Positions 33,893-44,100 are shown, counted from the first letter of the stretch. The stretch: DNA of 64,000 bases from Porticoccus sp041395745 (GCA_041395745.1 JAWKZV010000003.1:372001-436000), one strand, 5' to 3'. Notes: generated by a model from the sequence alone, not told the origin. A program made the numbers and translations.

Positions 33893-35029
33893 TCACGGGC
33901 GGTGTGGGCGCGCCAGGTATTCGTGGGATTGCATCTCGAGCAGACGACTGCGAGTGCGCTCGAATTCGAAATTGAGGCGGCCGTCCGTATACAGGTCGGC
34001 CATCTCCACTTCCGCCGAAAGCACCAGCTTTACGTTGCGGTCGTAAAATTCATCCACCATATTGATAAAGCGCCGGGCGTGATCGTCGTTCTGGCGCCCC
34101 ATCTGTCTTACATTACATACCAGCACCGCGTGAAACTCCCTGGCCAGTTCAATATAGTCGTTCTGGCTGCGGGGTTTGTTGCAGATGACATCAAAATCAA
34201 ACCAGATGACATCCTCAGCGACAAAGCGGCATGCAATACGGCGCCCCTCAACTTCAACCTCCACCGCCTCCTCGACTTCATCAGCTGCAGGGGCCAGGCT
34301 ATTGAATGCCAGCAGCATCGCCTGCTCCGCCTCTGCGTCTAACGGAGCATGGTAGAGTTCCGCCTGCTCCAGCGCCCTCAGCCGGTAATCCACCCCACCA
34401 TCCACATTCACCACCTGAGTGTGGCGATTGAGCAGTGCAATTGCGGGCAGGAATCGCTGCCGCTGCAAACCGTTTTCATAGAGGCGGTCGGGTACGATAT
34501 TTGACGTAGCCACCAGCGTCACCCCGCGGGCAAACAGTAACTCCAACAGGGTGCCAAGCAACATGGCATCAGTGATATCGGATACGAAAAACTCGTCGAA
34601 ACAGATAACCCGCGCCTCAGCGGCGATATTGTCCGCCACCTTTTCCAGGGGATTCTTCTCGCCCTTAAACAGCCTCAGCTCCCGGTGGACCCGCCTCATA
34701 AAGCGGTGAAAGTGCGCGCGCAGCTTGTCGGGAAAAGGCAGCGACTCAAAAAAATTATCCATCAAGTAAGTCTTGCCGCGCCCGACACCGCCCCAGAAAT
34801 AGAGCCCTTTCACTGGCACAATAGGTTCCGGAGCCTGGAAGCGGCTTTTCACTCTCGCCAGCAAGCCCCCTGAGACCTTGCGGCTCGGTTCAACGAGACT
34901 GTCATACAACGACTGCAACAGTGCTACGGCTTTCTCCTGAGAGGGGTCGTAGCTGAACCCTTGCTGTTGCAAGTCCTGCTGATAGCGCTGCTGTGGCGAC
35001 AGTGTCTGGCTGGAGCCGGTCGGGGTCAT
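33893..35029 (-). CDS. zapE: Cell division ATPase ZapE (AFG1 family)
   Basis: ZapE is an AAA-type ATPase that associates with the Z-ring in E. coli and destabilises FtsZ polymers in vitro. It has 378 residues. Walker A is GGVGRGKT at 80-87, Walker B is ICFDEFFVSD, and the AFG1-specific VATSNIVPDRLYENGLQR sensor region follows. I chose ATG 35029, which matches the family start (about 20 residues before QRYQQDL), although its ribosome-binding site is weak. The frame is open upstream to 35146 with a chance lipobox-like sequence, which I reject. It is divergent from zapG, with 194 bp between. Confidence 0.96.
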   Translation of the reverse strand: MTPTGSSQTLSPQQRYQQDLQQQGFSYDPSQEKAVALLQSLYDSLVEPSRKVSGGLLARVKSRFQAPEPIVPVKGLYFWGGVGRGKTYLMDNFFESLPFPDKLRAHFHRFMRRVHRELRLFKGEKNPLEKVADNIAAEARVICFDEFFVSDITDAMLLGTLLELLFARGVTLVATSNIVPDRLYENGLQRQRFLPAIALLNRHTQVVNVDGGVDYRLRALEQAELYHAPLDAEAEQAMLLAFNSLAPAADEVEEAVEVEVEGRRIACRFVAEDVIWFDFDVICNKPRSQNDYIELAREFHAVLVCNVRQMGRQNDDHARRFINMVDEFYDRNVKLVLSAEVEMADLYTDGRLNFEFERTRSRLLEMQSHEYLARPHRP

Positions 35030-35223
35030 ATTCGCTGGAATATCGTCGGGAGACACGGATAGATAGTAGGGCGTGAACTGTAGCGGCGCGCCGTCAGATT
35101 GGCAACCCGGAGCCACTGCCACAGCACCCGCGGCAGCCAAAAACACCTAAAAACGGTTGCCTCTCGTAGCACCTTCTTTCAGACTACCCCAAAACCCAAT
35201 CAAGAAATTGCGGAGAATAAAGT

Positions 35224-35730
35224 TTGGATACCACCATTCTACTCACAGGACTGATCTCGCTGCTCGCTGGTTTGGCAGCCGGCCTGTATCTGGGGCGCGC
35301 ATTGCATCCCAAAGAGCAGCAGCGCAAAGATGTGGAAGGCCGACTCAAAGCGGCGCAAGACCAACTGAAAGATTACCAGCACGAGGTCACTGATCACTTT
35401 GCCAAAACCGCCAAGCATTTGAACGAGCTGTCCCACAGCTACCGAGCATTGCATGATCATTTCACGTCTGCTTCTACACGTCTGGCAACCCCCGAAGTCA
35501 GCCGAAAGCTGATGGATGCCGGTTTTGGCCAGCTGAAAGAAGGCAAAGCGGCAATGAGCGAGCTGCCGGAAGCGCCCAAGGACTACGCTCCCAAGGTCCC
35601 GGGCGGCGTACTCAGCGAAGAATATGGTCTGCGTGACGACGCCAACGCCCAGGATGAACGCCACCTGAAAGTGGTGAATGGTGTTGCAGATGTTTCCGAT
35701 GACGAGGACCCCACTCTCAAGGTCAGCTGA
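35224..35730 (+). CDS. zapG: Inner-membrane division/envelope protein ZapG (YhcB, DUF1043)
   Basis: A 168-residue bitopic protein: an N-terminal membrane segment at residues 5-25 ending GLYLGRAL, a coiled coil at about 30-75, then a flexible acidic tail. E. coli YhcB/ZapG interacts with divisome and elongasome proteins, and its loss gives filaments; the mechanism is unclear. The start is TTG 35224 with GGAG eight bases upstream; no ATG or GTG serves the conserved N-terminus. It lies next to zapE and the DegS-type protease, as in E. coli and Pseudomonas. Confidence 0.92.
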   Translation: MDTTILLTGLISLLAGLAAGLYLGRALHPKEQQRKDVEGRLKAAQDQLKDYQHEVTDHFAKTAKHLNELSHSYRALHDHFTSASTRLATPEVSRKLMDAGFGQLKEGKAAMSELPEAPKDYAPKVPGGVLSEEYGLRDDANAQDERHLKVVNGVADVSDDEDPTLKVS

Positions 35731-35736
35731 CTCCGG

Positions 35737-35766
35737 GTGCGGCACCCACTCCTGTCGGTGCCGCAC
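35737..35766 (+). terminator. Hairpin after zapG, possible terminator
   Basis: GTGCGGCACC and GGTGCCGCAC form a perfect 10-bp stem with a 10-nt loop. Only a short CCTTTCC follows, so intrinsic termination would be weak; it might instead be a processing or stability element. Confidence 0.55.
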
Positions 35767-35858
35767 ACCTTTCCTATCGCTCTCAACACAACCCGCCGCC
35801 ACTCGAATTCCTCAGGTTTATGCCATAATGGCCAACCCGTCATTGTGAGGAGAGGCGA

Positions 35859-37010
<1,152 letters not shown>

Positions 37011-37017
37011 GCAGCTA

Positions 37018-38079
37018 TCAGGCAAGCAGCTCGGCGAGAGCAGACACCAACTTGGCGTTCTGTTCAGGGGTACCGATGGTAATACGCAGGTACGGCTCGA
37101 TCCTCGACTGCCTGAAATGACGAACAATGATACCGCGCTGACGCAGCTCAACCATCAACTCAGAGGCTGAGCTCACGGGAGGCCGGGCCAGGATAAAATT
37201 CGCAGCCGATGGCAGAACTTCGAATCCCATGCCAGCCAACTCTGATACCAGTTTCCGGCGGCTGGCGATTACCCGCTCGCAGACATCCCTGAAGTAGGCA
37301 TCATCCTCAAAAGCAGCCACTCCGCCAGCAATTGCAAACCGGCTCAAAGGGTAGGAATTGAAGCTGTTTTTGACCCTCTCCAGCGCCTCAATCAGTCCGG
37401 CGTCACCAATGGCAAGACCTATGCGCAATCCCGCCAGGGAGCGGGACTTGGACAGCGTCTGGGTGACCAACAGGTTCGGATAGCGGGACACCAGAGAGAC
37501 CGCGCTCTCGCCACCAAAATCGATATAGGCTTCATCCACCACCACCACCGACTGGCGGTTGTTCTGCAACAGCCATTCGATGTCAGACAGCGACAGCAAC
37601 ATACCCGTTGGGGCATTGGGGTTTGGAAAAATGATCCCCCCGTTATCCCGGCAGTAATCTGCCACCCGAATACTGAAATTCTCCGCCAGCGGCACCAGCT
37701 CAAAGGAAACCTGGTAAAGGCCGCAATAGACCGGGTAGAAACTGTAGGTGATATCAGGAAAGAGAATTGGCCCGGCGTGCTTCAGCAAACCCTGAAACAC
37801 ATGCGCCAGCACCTCGTCGGAGCCATTGCCCAGAAACACCTGTTCAGATGCGACGCCATAGTACTTGGCAATGGCAGACTTCAGCGCCGACCCGTTGGGG
37901 TCAGGGTAAAGCCGCAGGCTGTCACCGTTTTCCAAGGCAATCGCCTCAAGCACTTTCGGCGAAGGTCCGTAGGGATTTTCATTGGTATTCAACTTGACCA
38001 GGTTGGCTAGCTTTGGCTGCTCACCAGGCACATAGGGATCCAGTTCGCCGACAATCTCGCTCCAGAAAGGATTGCTCAC
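37018..38079 (-). CDS. hisC: Histidinol-phosphate aminotransferase
   Basis: HisC is a PLP-dependent fold-type I aminotransferase that converts imidazole-acetol phosphate to histidinol phosphate. It has 353 residues. The PLP lysine is in TLSKSRSLAGLRIG, the phosphate-binding NTNENPYGPSP is at the N-terminus, and FPNPNAPTG and VVDEAYIDF are present. The start is GTG 38079 with GAGG eight bases upstream. It follows hisD by nine bases and ends eight bases from the convergent DegS-type gene. It closes the mlaC-ibaG-murA-hisG-hisD-hisC series. Confidence 0.97.
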   Translation of the reverse strand: MSNPFWSEIVGELDPYVPGEQPKLANLVKLNTNENPYGPSPKVLEAIALENGDSLRLYPDPNGSALKSAIAKYYGVASEQVFLGNGSDEVLAHVFQGLLKHAGPILFPDITYSFYPVYCGLYQVSFELVPLAENFSIRVADYCRDNGGIIFPNPNAPTGMLLSLSDIEWLLQNNRQSVVVVDEAYIDFGGESAVSLVSRYPNLLVTQTLSKSRSLAGLRIGLAIGDAGLIEALERVKNSFNSYPLSRFAIAGGVAAFEDDAYFRDVCERVIASRRKLVSELAGMGFEVLPSAANFILARPPVSSASELMVELRQRGIIVRHFRQSRIEPYLRITIGTPEQNAKLVSALAELLA

Positions 38080-38088
38080 AACTTCACC

Positions 38089-39399
38089 TCAATCCCGAAT
38101 ACGATATTCGGCGGAGCGGGCATGGGCGGTGAGGCTTTCCCCTCGTGCCAGCGTCGACGCAGTTTTACCCAGAGCCGAGGCGCCTTCCGCGGAACACATG
38201 ATTACCGAACTGCGCTTCTGGAAGTCATATACTCCCAGGGGCGACGAAAAACGGGCTGTCATCGAGGTTGGCAATACGTGATTGGGGCCGGCACAGTAGT
38301 CCCCCAGCGCTTCAGCTGTATAGCGCCCCATGAAAATGGCGCCGGCGTGACGAATGCGCGGCAACAATGCCTGCGGATCTGCCACCGACAGCTCCAGGTG
38401 CTCCGGCGCAATGCGGTTGATCAGGGCCACCGCTTCGTCCATATCAGCAACGGCTATCAGGGCGCTGCGATTTTCCAGCGCGGCGCGAATAATCGTCGCA
38501 CGCTCCATCTCGGGCAGCAGGCGATCAATACTTGCCGCCACGCGATCCAGGAAGTCGATATCGGGACTCAACAGAATGGACTGCGCATCCTCGTCGTGCT
38601 CCGCCTGAGAAAAGAGGTCCATGGCAATCCAGTCGGGATCGGTCTGACCATCACACACCACCAGGATTTCCGAGGGACCAGCCACCATATCCAGCCCCAC
38701 CGAGCCGAATACTGCACGCTTGGCGGTGGCCACGTAGATATTGCCGGGGCCAACAATCTTGTCGACGCGGGGCACCGTTTCTGTCCCGTAGGCCAAAGCG
38801 GCCACGGCCTGAGCGCCACCCACGGTAAAGACGCGATCCACGCCGGCAATCGCCGCTGCAGCCAGCACCAGCGGATTCAGTTCGCCACCCGGCGCAGGCA
38901 CCACCATGATGATCTCTGCCACCCCGGCCACTTTTGCAGGAATGGCGTTCATCAACACCGAAGAGGGGTAACTGGCCTTACCGCCGGGCACGTAAATACC
39001 CACCCGGTCAAGAGGTGTGATCTGCTGCCCCAGCAGGGTACCGTCGGCCTCCTGATAACTCCAGGATTCCTGTTTCTGGTGCTGGTGGTAACGACGAACG
39101 CGCTCGGCTGCCAACTCCAGCGCCTGGCGCTCGCCAGTACCGATGGTTTCCAGTGCGTCAGCCAGGGCACCTGCTGAAATCTCCAGTTCCGACACGGCAG
39201 TGACGGTACGGCGATCAAAACGATTGGTATATTCGAGCAGCGCTTCATCACCGCGCAAGCGAATCTGGCTCAAGACCTCGCCGACCACACCCTCAACATT
39301 GGCATCGGAAACAGTTTCCCAGGCCACTAGCTGCGCCAGACGGGAATCAAAGTCCTCATCTGCTGCCGACAGGCGCTTGATATTGACGTGATCAGCCAT
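38089..39399 (-). CDS. hisD: Histidinol dehydrogenase
   Basis: HisD is a zinc-dependent enzyme that oxidises histidinol to histidine with two NAD in the last two steps of the pathway. It has 436 residues. Conserved segments include YVPGGKASYPSSVLMN, VGPGNIYVATAKR, the zinc-ligand region DLFSQAEHDEDAQ, and APEHLELSV near the C-terminus. ATG 39399 is preceded by AAGG. It lies between hisG and hisC; the other his genes (hisB, hisH, hisA, hisF, hisI, hisE, hisZ) are not in the window. Confidence 0.98.
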   Translation of the reverse strand: MADHVNIKRLSAADEDFDSRLAQLVAWETVSDANVEGVVGEVLSQIRLRGDEALLEYTNRFDRRTVTAVSELEISAGALADALETIGTGERQALELAAERVRRYHQHQKQESWSYQEADGTLLGQQITPLDRVGIYVPGGKASYPSSVLMNAIPAKVAGVAEIIMVVPAPGGELNPLVLAAAAIAGVDRVFTVGGAQAVAALAYGTETVPRVDKIVGPGNIYVATAKRAVFGSVGLDMVAGPSEILVVCDGQTDPDWIAMDLFSQAEHDEDAQSILLSPDIDFLDRVAASIDRLLPEMERATIIRAALENRSALIAVADMDEAVALINRIAPEHLELSVADPQALLPRIRHAGAIFMGRYTAEALGDYCAGPNHVLPTSMTARFSSPLGVYDFQKRSSVIMCSAEGASALGKTASTLARGESLTAHARSAEYRIRD

Positions 39400-39405
39400 T
39401 GGACC

Positions 39406-40032
39406 TTACCTCGCCACCGCGCCGCGCAGGCAGTCGATAATACCCTGTAACTGGCTGTGTTTGACCTTCATGGCCGCCTTGTTGACGATCAGGCGGGAGC
39501 TGATATCGGCGATGGTTTCCCTTGGCTCCAGTCCGTTGGCCCGGAGGGTGTTGCCGGTATCGACGATGTCGACAATCTCATCGGCCAAGGCCATGATAGG
39601 AGCCAACTCCATAGCACCATAAAGTTTGATGATGTCGGCCTGACGCCCCTGCTCAGCGTAAAAGCGGCGGGCGATATTGACATATTTGGTCGCCACCCGG
39701 ATGCGTCCCTGCTTCAGAGGAACACCTACCACTCCCGCAGTCATCATGCGACAGCGGGCGATACCCAGGTCGAGGGGCTCGTAGAGACCATCGCCGCCGT
39801 GTTCCATAAGAGTATCCTTGCCCGACACCCCCAGATCAGCGGCACCGAACTGCACATAGGTGGGCACATCGGAACCGCGCAGCACCAGCAGTCTGGCACC
39901 TTCGCGAGATGTCTCAAACACCAGTTTGCGACTGGTCTTGATATCTTCCAGCGGCTCAATACCGGCCTGAGCCAGCAGCGGCAGGGTCTCCTCAAGAATG
40001 CGCCCCTTGGTGAGCGCAATGGTAATCTGCAT
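39406..40032 (-). CDS. hisG: ATP phosphoribosyltransferase, short form
   Basis: HisG catalyses the first, regulated step of histidine synthesis, joining ATP and PRPP. It has 208 residues, the short form, which lacks the C-terminal ACT-like regulatory domain. Short HisG works as a hetero-octamer with HisZ, which must therefore be encoded elsewhere. ITIALTKGRILEETLPLL is the conserved N-terminus, and the PRPP-binding loop ADEIVDIVDTGNTLRANGL is intact. ATG 40032 fits the family start; the open frame to 40170 overlaps murA and is not coding. Its order with murA is as in Pseudomonas. Confidence 0.97.
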   Translation of the reverse strand: MQITIALTKGRILEETLPLLAQAGIEPLEDIKTSRKLVFETSREGARLLVLRGSDVPTYVQFGAADLGVSGKDTLMEHGGDGLYEPLDLGIARCRMMTAGVVGVPLKQGRIRVATKYVNIARRFYAEQGRQADIIKLYGAMELAPIMALADEIVDIVDTGNTLRANGLEPRETIADISSRLIVNKAAMKVKHSQLQGIIDCLRGAVAR

Positions 40033-40060
40033 CGTAATCACAACCTGACAGGCAAAGGGG

Positions 40061-41326
40061 CTAGCGACCGGGAATGCGGCGTATATTGGCACCCAGTTGC
40101 TGCAATTTTTCTTCAATACATTCGTAACCGCGGTCGATATGGTAAATGCGATCGACGATGGTTTCACCATCGGCCACCAATCCAGCGATCACCAGGCTGG
40201 CGGATGCCCGCAGGTCCGAAGCCATTACCGGGGCCGCTTTGAGGCGCTCCACGCCGGTGACAATGGCCGTGTTGCCCTCAATATTGATCTTGGCACCCAT
40301 GCGATTCAACTCATGGGCCTGCACCAGGCGGTTTTCAAAAATGGTCTCGGTGATAGTACCCACCCCATCGGCCACTGCGTTCACTGTGGTCAGTTGCGCC
40401 TGCATGTCGGTGGGAAACGCCGGATAAGGTGCGGTTTTGAAATTCACCGCCTTCGGTCGCCGCCCTTCCATATCCAGCTCGATCCAATCGGCACCGGTTG
40501 TGATCTTGGCGCCGGCTTCTTCCAACTTCAGTAGCACCGCCTCCAGAGTGTGAGGGTCGGTATCTTTCAGTTTTATATGGCCACGGGTGGCCGCAGCCGC
40601 AGCGAGGTAAGTTCCTGTCTCGATGCGATCGGGCATGATTCTGTAGTTGCCACTGCGCAGCGTGTCCACACCCTCGATAGTCAGGGTGGTTGTACCAACA
40701 CCGCCGACCTTTCCTCCCAGCGCATTGATACAGTTAGCCAGGTCCACCACCTCCGGTTCTCGGGCGGCATTTTCGATGATCGTCGTACCCTCTGCCAGGC
40801 TGGCAGCCATCATCAGGTTTTCCGTGGCGCCCACGGAAACTGTGTCCATCAGGATGTGCGCGCCCTTCAGGCGTCCCTTGCACTTGGCATTGATGTAACC
40901 GCCGGCAATATCAATTTCCGCCCCCATCATTTCCAGCCCGCGCAGGTGCAAGTCCACCGGTCGGCTGCCAATGGCACAGCCCCCCGGGAATGACACACTT
41001 GCCACGCCAAACTTGGTCAACATCGGCCCCAGCACCAGAATCGATGCACGCATGGTTTTCACCAGCTCGTAGGGAGCCACATGACTGCGCAACGTGGTGG
41101 CATCCACCTCAACCTGCATTTTTTCATTCAGCACGACACTGACACCAAGACAACCGAGCAGCTCGAACATCGTGGTAATGTCATTGAGATGGGGAATATT
41201 CGAAACCATGACCGGGCCGTCGGCCAACAGCGTTGCCGCCAGAATCGGCAGGGCGGAATTTTTAGCGCCGGAAATACGGATTTCCCCGGAGAGTGGGCCG
41301 CCCCCGGAGATCAACAATTTATCCAT
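40061..41326 (-). CDS. murA: UDP-N-acetylglucosamine 1-carboxyvinyltransferase
   Basis: MurA transfers enolpyruvate from PEP to UDP-GlcNAc, the first committed step of peptidoglycan synthesis. It has 421 residues. KNSALPILAA holds the substrate-binding lysine, and the active-site loop FPGGCAIGSRPVDLHL carries the cysteine that is the fosfomycin target. It is therefore expected to be fosfomycin-sensitive at the target level. It lies 84 bp after ibaG and 28 bp before hisG in one direction. It supplies precursors for the murC-F products encoded near 8.6-17.6 kb. Confidence 0.98.
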   Translation of the reverse strand: MDKLLISGGGPLSGEIRISGAKNSALPILAATLLADGPVMVSNIPHLNDITTMFELLGCLGVSVVLNEKMQVEVDATTLRSHVAPYELVKTMRASILVLGPMLTKFGVASVSFPGGCAIGSRPVDLHLRGLEMMGAEIDIAGGYINAKCKGRLKGAHILMDTVSVGATENLMMAASLAEGTTIIENAAREPEVVDLANCINALGGKVGGVGTTTLTIEGVDTLRSGNYRIMPDRIETGTYLAAAAATRGHIKLKDTDPHTLEAVLLKLEEAGAKITTGADWIELDMEGRRPKAVNFKTAPYPAFPTDMQAQLTTVNAVADGVGTITETIFENRLVQAHELNRMGAKINIEGNTAIVTGVERLKAAPVMASDLRASASLVIAGLVADGETIVDRIYHIDRGYECIEEKLQQLGANIRRIPGR

Positions 41327-41410
41327 TGAAGACCTTTGATGATTGCGAAGATAAGACAGGGTATGACAAGGGGAGCGAGCGAGGCAATCAGTCCCGCCAC
41401 ACCGTCATGC

Positions 41411-41641
41411 CTAACCCTGCTCCTCAGGAGTTATGGCGTTAACATTAACCGCATGGATCGCACCGCTGGTAATCAGCTGATGTAGCACTCCCAATACTTT
41501 CTGCTGGCGCTGCACCTTACGCAATCCCTGAAACACGTCACCAACAACAGAGATATTAAAATCGTGGCCGTCGTAGTCAACAGCTACGTCACAGCCAGGC
41601 AACCCCTCGATCAGCACAGCCTTCACATCATCGGCATTCAT
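41411..41641 (-). CDS. ibaG: BolA-family protein IbaG
   Basis: A 76-residue BolA-like protein. The family helix-turn-strand region (VKAVLIEGLPGCDVAVDYDGHDFNISVVGDVFQG) and the invariant-type histidine region QQKVLGVLHQLITSGAIHAV are present. IbaG pairs with a monothiol glutaredoxin and is tied to acid response and iron-sulfur handling in E. coli. I chose ATG 41641, as the family starts MNADDVK; the frame is open into mlaC. It sits between mlaC and murA, its usual place, though mlaB, normally just upstream, is absent. Confidence 0.93.
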   Translation of the reverse strand: MNADDVKAVLIEGLPGCDVAVDYDGHDFNISVVGDVFQGLRKVQRQQKVLGVLHQLITSGAIHAVNVNAITPEEQG

Positions 41642-41648
41642 CTCTCGT

Positions 41649-42308
41649 TCAAGCCTCGGTTTCAGCTTTGCTGGTCCAGCTATCAATCACCTGATCAAGG
41701 TTGCCGCCAAACTTCTGTGCCCGCTGAGTAAACTGGTTGCGGAATGTTTTGCCCAGATTGATACCATTAATCACCACATTGGTGATCTTCCATACGCCTT
41801 CCTTGTTTTGGGCCATGGAGTAATAGAGGGGGAACACACCGTCCACACCACGAATTTCCTGGGCTACAGTCACCTTGCGTTGGCCCGCAAGATCACTTTC
41901 AGGAGGCAGTACCACGATGGTTTCATCGCCATAGGACACCAGACCGCGCCCGTAAGTCTCGATCAGATCGCGACGGAACGCCTTGGCAAAACGCTGCAAT
42001 TGCTCATCAGTGGCCTGGGCACGGTAAGCCCCCATCACGTTCATAGCAATCCAACGAAAATCAACCACCCGACCAAGCAGGCAATCAAGCTCTGAAAAGA
42101 ACGGCTCGGGGTCTGTGTCAAAAGAAGCGCGGTGCTGACCAATCGACTTTAACAACTCGCCTGTAATGGACTCCACCAGCTGGTGGGGGGTCTGATCGAC
42201 CGGCTCGCCGGTCACGGCAGTATTGCCTGCCACTTCTTCGGCAACGGCGACTGCTGCAAAGATCATGAACGCAACCAGCGTAATCGCATGTTTTAACCTG
42301 CTGAACAT
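41649..42308 (-). CDS. mlaC: Periplasmic phospholipid-binding protein MlaC
   Basis: MlaC shuttles phospholipid between the MlaA-porin complex in the outer membrane and the MlaFEDB transporter in the inner membrane. It has 219 residues with a signal peptide (MFSRLKHAITLVAFMIFAAVAVA) and a mature Tol-Tol-Ttg2-type domain: FRRDLIETYGRGLVSYGDE and YYSMAQNKEGVWKITNVVINGINLGKTFRNQF. ATG 42308 has GAGG nine bases upstream. In Pseudomonas and E. coli the gene follows mlaFED; here it is first in its transcript and faces kdsD directly. Confidence 0.93.
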   Translation of the reverse strand: MFSRLKHAITLVAFMIFAAVAVAEEVAGNTAVTGEPVDQTPHQLVESITGELLKSIGQHRASFDTDPEPFFSELDCLLGRVVDFRWIAMNVMGAYRAQATDEQLQRFAKAFRRDLIETYGRGLVSYGDETIVVLPPESDLAGQRKVTVAQEIRGVDGVFPLYYSMAQNKEGVWKITNVVINGINLGKTFRNQFTQRAQKFGGNLDQVIDSWTSKAETEA

Positions 42309-42480
42309 CACAGATTCCTCTCTCAAATCCCAACTCAAATCGCCAGCCCCATCGGCTGTCGACTCTTGGACCACAGTGCAGCACCCTAGTGCCGGAAGCG
42401 GCCGCCAAATTAAAGGCGTGCACTATACCACCGCACTCTACATTGCGAAACAACGTCCCCTTTCAGCAATTCAATTGAGA

Positions 42481-42502
42481 GTGCACAACCTAGGTGCACA
42501 AC
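42481..42502. repeat. Direct repeat GTGCACAAC, two copies 13 bp apart
   Basis: Two perfect 9-bp copies are separated by CTAG in the mlaC-kdsD intergenic region, about 36 bp upstream of the kdsD -35 element. Each copy contains the palindrome GTGCAC. It could be a regulator site; nothing further can be said. Confidence 0.6.
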
Positions 42503-42537
42503 ATGCCAATTCAGCTGCGATTGGCAGGGCACAGGCC

Positions 42538-42566
42538 TTACAGGGACCGGGGGTTGCCGGTATACT
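42538..42566 (+). promoter_or_regulatory. Putative sigma70 promoter of kdsD
   Basis: TTACAG and TATACT are separated by 17 bp, with a start expected near 42573 and a very short leader before ATG 42591. The -10 is good and the -35 is weak. Confidence 0.5.
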
Positions 42567-42590
42567 TGCGAAAATTTTGTCAGGTACACA

Positions 42591-43562
42591 ATGTCCAACA
42601 GTCACTTTGCAGAGGCGGCCCGCCGCACTATCCGCCTTGAAGCCGAGGCTGTAAGCCTGCTGGAAGAGCGCATTGGGGCAGATTTCGATCGCGCCTGCCA
42701 ACTGGCACTGCAATGTCGCGGCAGGGTGATTGTTACCGGCATGGGCAAGTCCGGCCATATTGGCCGCAAGATCGCGGCCAGTCTTGCCAGTACCGGCACC
42801 CCCTCGTTTTTCGTTCATCCCGGAGAAGCCAGTCACGGCGACCTGGGCATGATCACCAAGGACGATGTGGTTCTCGCCCTCTCCAATTCCGGAACAACTG
42901 CCGAGGTGGTCACTCTCCTGCCGCTGATCAAGCGCATGGGGATTCCACTGATCAGCATGACCGGAAATCCCGACTCCCTGCTCGCCCAAGCGGCGGAAGC
43001 TCACCTGGACGTTCGCGTACCCAGCGAAGCCTGTCCCCTTGGACTAGCCCCCACTACCAGCACCACGGTCACACTGGTGATGGGCGATGCCCTGGCCATT
43101 GCGCTGCTGGAAGCCCGCGGATTTTCAGCCGAGGACTTTGCCTTTTCACACCCCGGAGGGGCACTGGGCCGAAAACTGCTGCTGAAGGTGGAAGACATCA
43201 TGCACAGTGGCGACAATCTGCCCCAAGTGGCGGAAAAAACCCCGCTGAAACATGCGCTGCTGGAAATGACCAGCAAAGGGTTTGGCATGACTACCGTAGT
43301 GAACGATCAAGGAGAATTGCTGGGCGTCTTTACCGATGGCGATCTGCGACGCACCGTCGACCATGGCATTGACATCAACCACACGGAGATCGGTACGCTG
43401 ATCAAACATGGTTGCAAGTCAGTGCACCGGGAGCTACTCGCCGCAGAAGCGCTGAAGATCATGGAAGACAACAAAATAACCGCACTGGTGGTGGAAGACT
43501 CCAGCCATCACCCCATCGGCGTATTGCACATGCACGATATTTTGCGTGCCGGAGTCATGTGA
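42591..43562 (+). CDS. kdsD: Arabinose-5-phosphate isomerase
   Basis: KdsD interconverts ribulose-5-phosphate and arabinose-5-phosphate, the precursor of Kdo in LPS. It has 323 residues: an N-terminal SIS domain (VTGMGKSGHIGRKIAASLASTGTPSFFVHPGEASHGDLGM) and two C-terminal CBS domains from about residue 205. The start ATG has AGG upstream. It leads the kdsD-kdsC-lptC-lptA-lptB operon; kdsC begins one base after its stop codon. In most relatives mlaFED-type genes lie just before it, but here the adjacent region is intergenic. Confidence 0.97.
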   Translation: MSNSHFAEAARRTIRLEAEAVSLLEERIGADFDRACQLALQCRGRVIVTGMGKSGHIGRKIAASLASTGTPSFFVHPGEASHGDLGMITKDDVVLALSNSGTTAEVVTLLPLIKRMGIPLISMTGNPDSLLAQAAEAHLDVRVPSEACPLGLAPTTSTTVTLVMGDALAIALLEARGFSAEDFAFSHPGGALGRKLLLKVEDIMHSGDNLPQVAEKTPLKHALLEMTSKGFGMTTVVNDQGELLGVFTDGDLRRTVDHGIDINHTEIGTLIKHGCKSVHRELLAAEALKIMEDNKITALVVEDSSHHPIGVLHMHDILRAGVM

Positions 43563-43563
43563 A

Positions 43564-44097
43564 ATGTCCATTCTCGACCGCAAGATCATCAATCGTGCCC
43601 GCCAGATCCGCCTGCTGTTGTTGGATGTGGACGGAGTACTCACCGATGGCAGCCTTTACTATGGCAACAACGGCGAAGAGCTGAAAGCATTCAACATCCA
43701 AGATGGACTGGGCATAAAACTTCTGCAGAAGAATGACATCAAAGTGGGCATCATCACTGGTCGCAGCTCTGAATTACTGGCACGAAGAGCGCGAGAGCTG
43801 GGTATCGAACTGGTGGTTCAAGGCCGGGAAGATAAACTGACAGCCCTCAACGAAGTACTGGATACCTGCGATTACAAAATGGATGAAATCGCCTTTCTGG
43901 GAGACGACTTACCCGACCTGGCCGTCATTCGCCGAGTAGGACTCGGCGTCGCTGTCGCCAATGCACGACCAGTGGTAGCAGAAAATGCCCTGTGGCAGAC
44001 AGAAACCCGTGGCGGATACGGCGCCGTGCGGGAACTGGCCGAATTTATCCTGCACGCGCAGGACAAACTCGAATCCACATTGGCGAGCTACCTGTAA
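43564..44097 (+). CDS. kdsC: Kdo-8-phosphate phosphatase
   Basis: KdsC dephosphorylates Kdo-8-phosphate to free Kdo. It has 177 residues of the HAD superfamily, C0 type without a large cap, so it works as a tetramer. The nucleophile motif is LLLDVDGVLTDGSLYY; motif II is ITGRSS and motif IV is FLGDDLPDL. I chose ATG 43564, which lies one base after the kdsD stop; an in-frame ATG at 43546 would overlap kdsD. It links kdsD to the lpt genes in one transcript. Confidence 0.97.
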   Translation: MSILDRKIINRARQIRLLLLDVDGVLTDGSLYYGNNGEELKAFNIQDGLGIKLLQKNDIKVGIITGRSSELLARRARELGIELVVQGREDKLTALNEVLDTCDYKMDEIAFLGDDLPDLAVIRRVGLGVAVANARPVVAENALWQTETRGGYGAVRELAEFILHAQDKLESTLASYL

Positions 44098-44100
44098 ACC

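Noticed and set aside
35030..35146. N-terminal extension of zapE with a lipoprotein-like MFLAAAGAVAVAPGC
   Set aside because: AFG1/ZapE proteins are cytosolic and begin shortly before QRYQQDL; the extension is probably upstream non-coding DNA that happens to be open.
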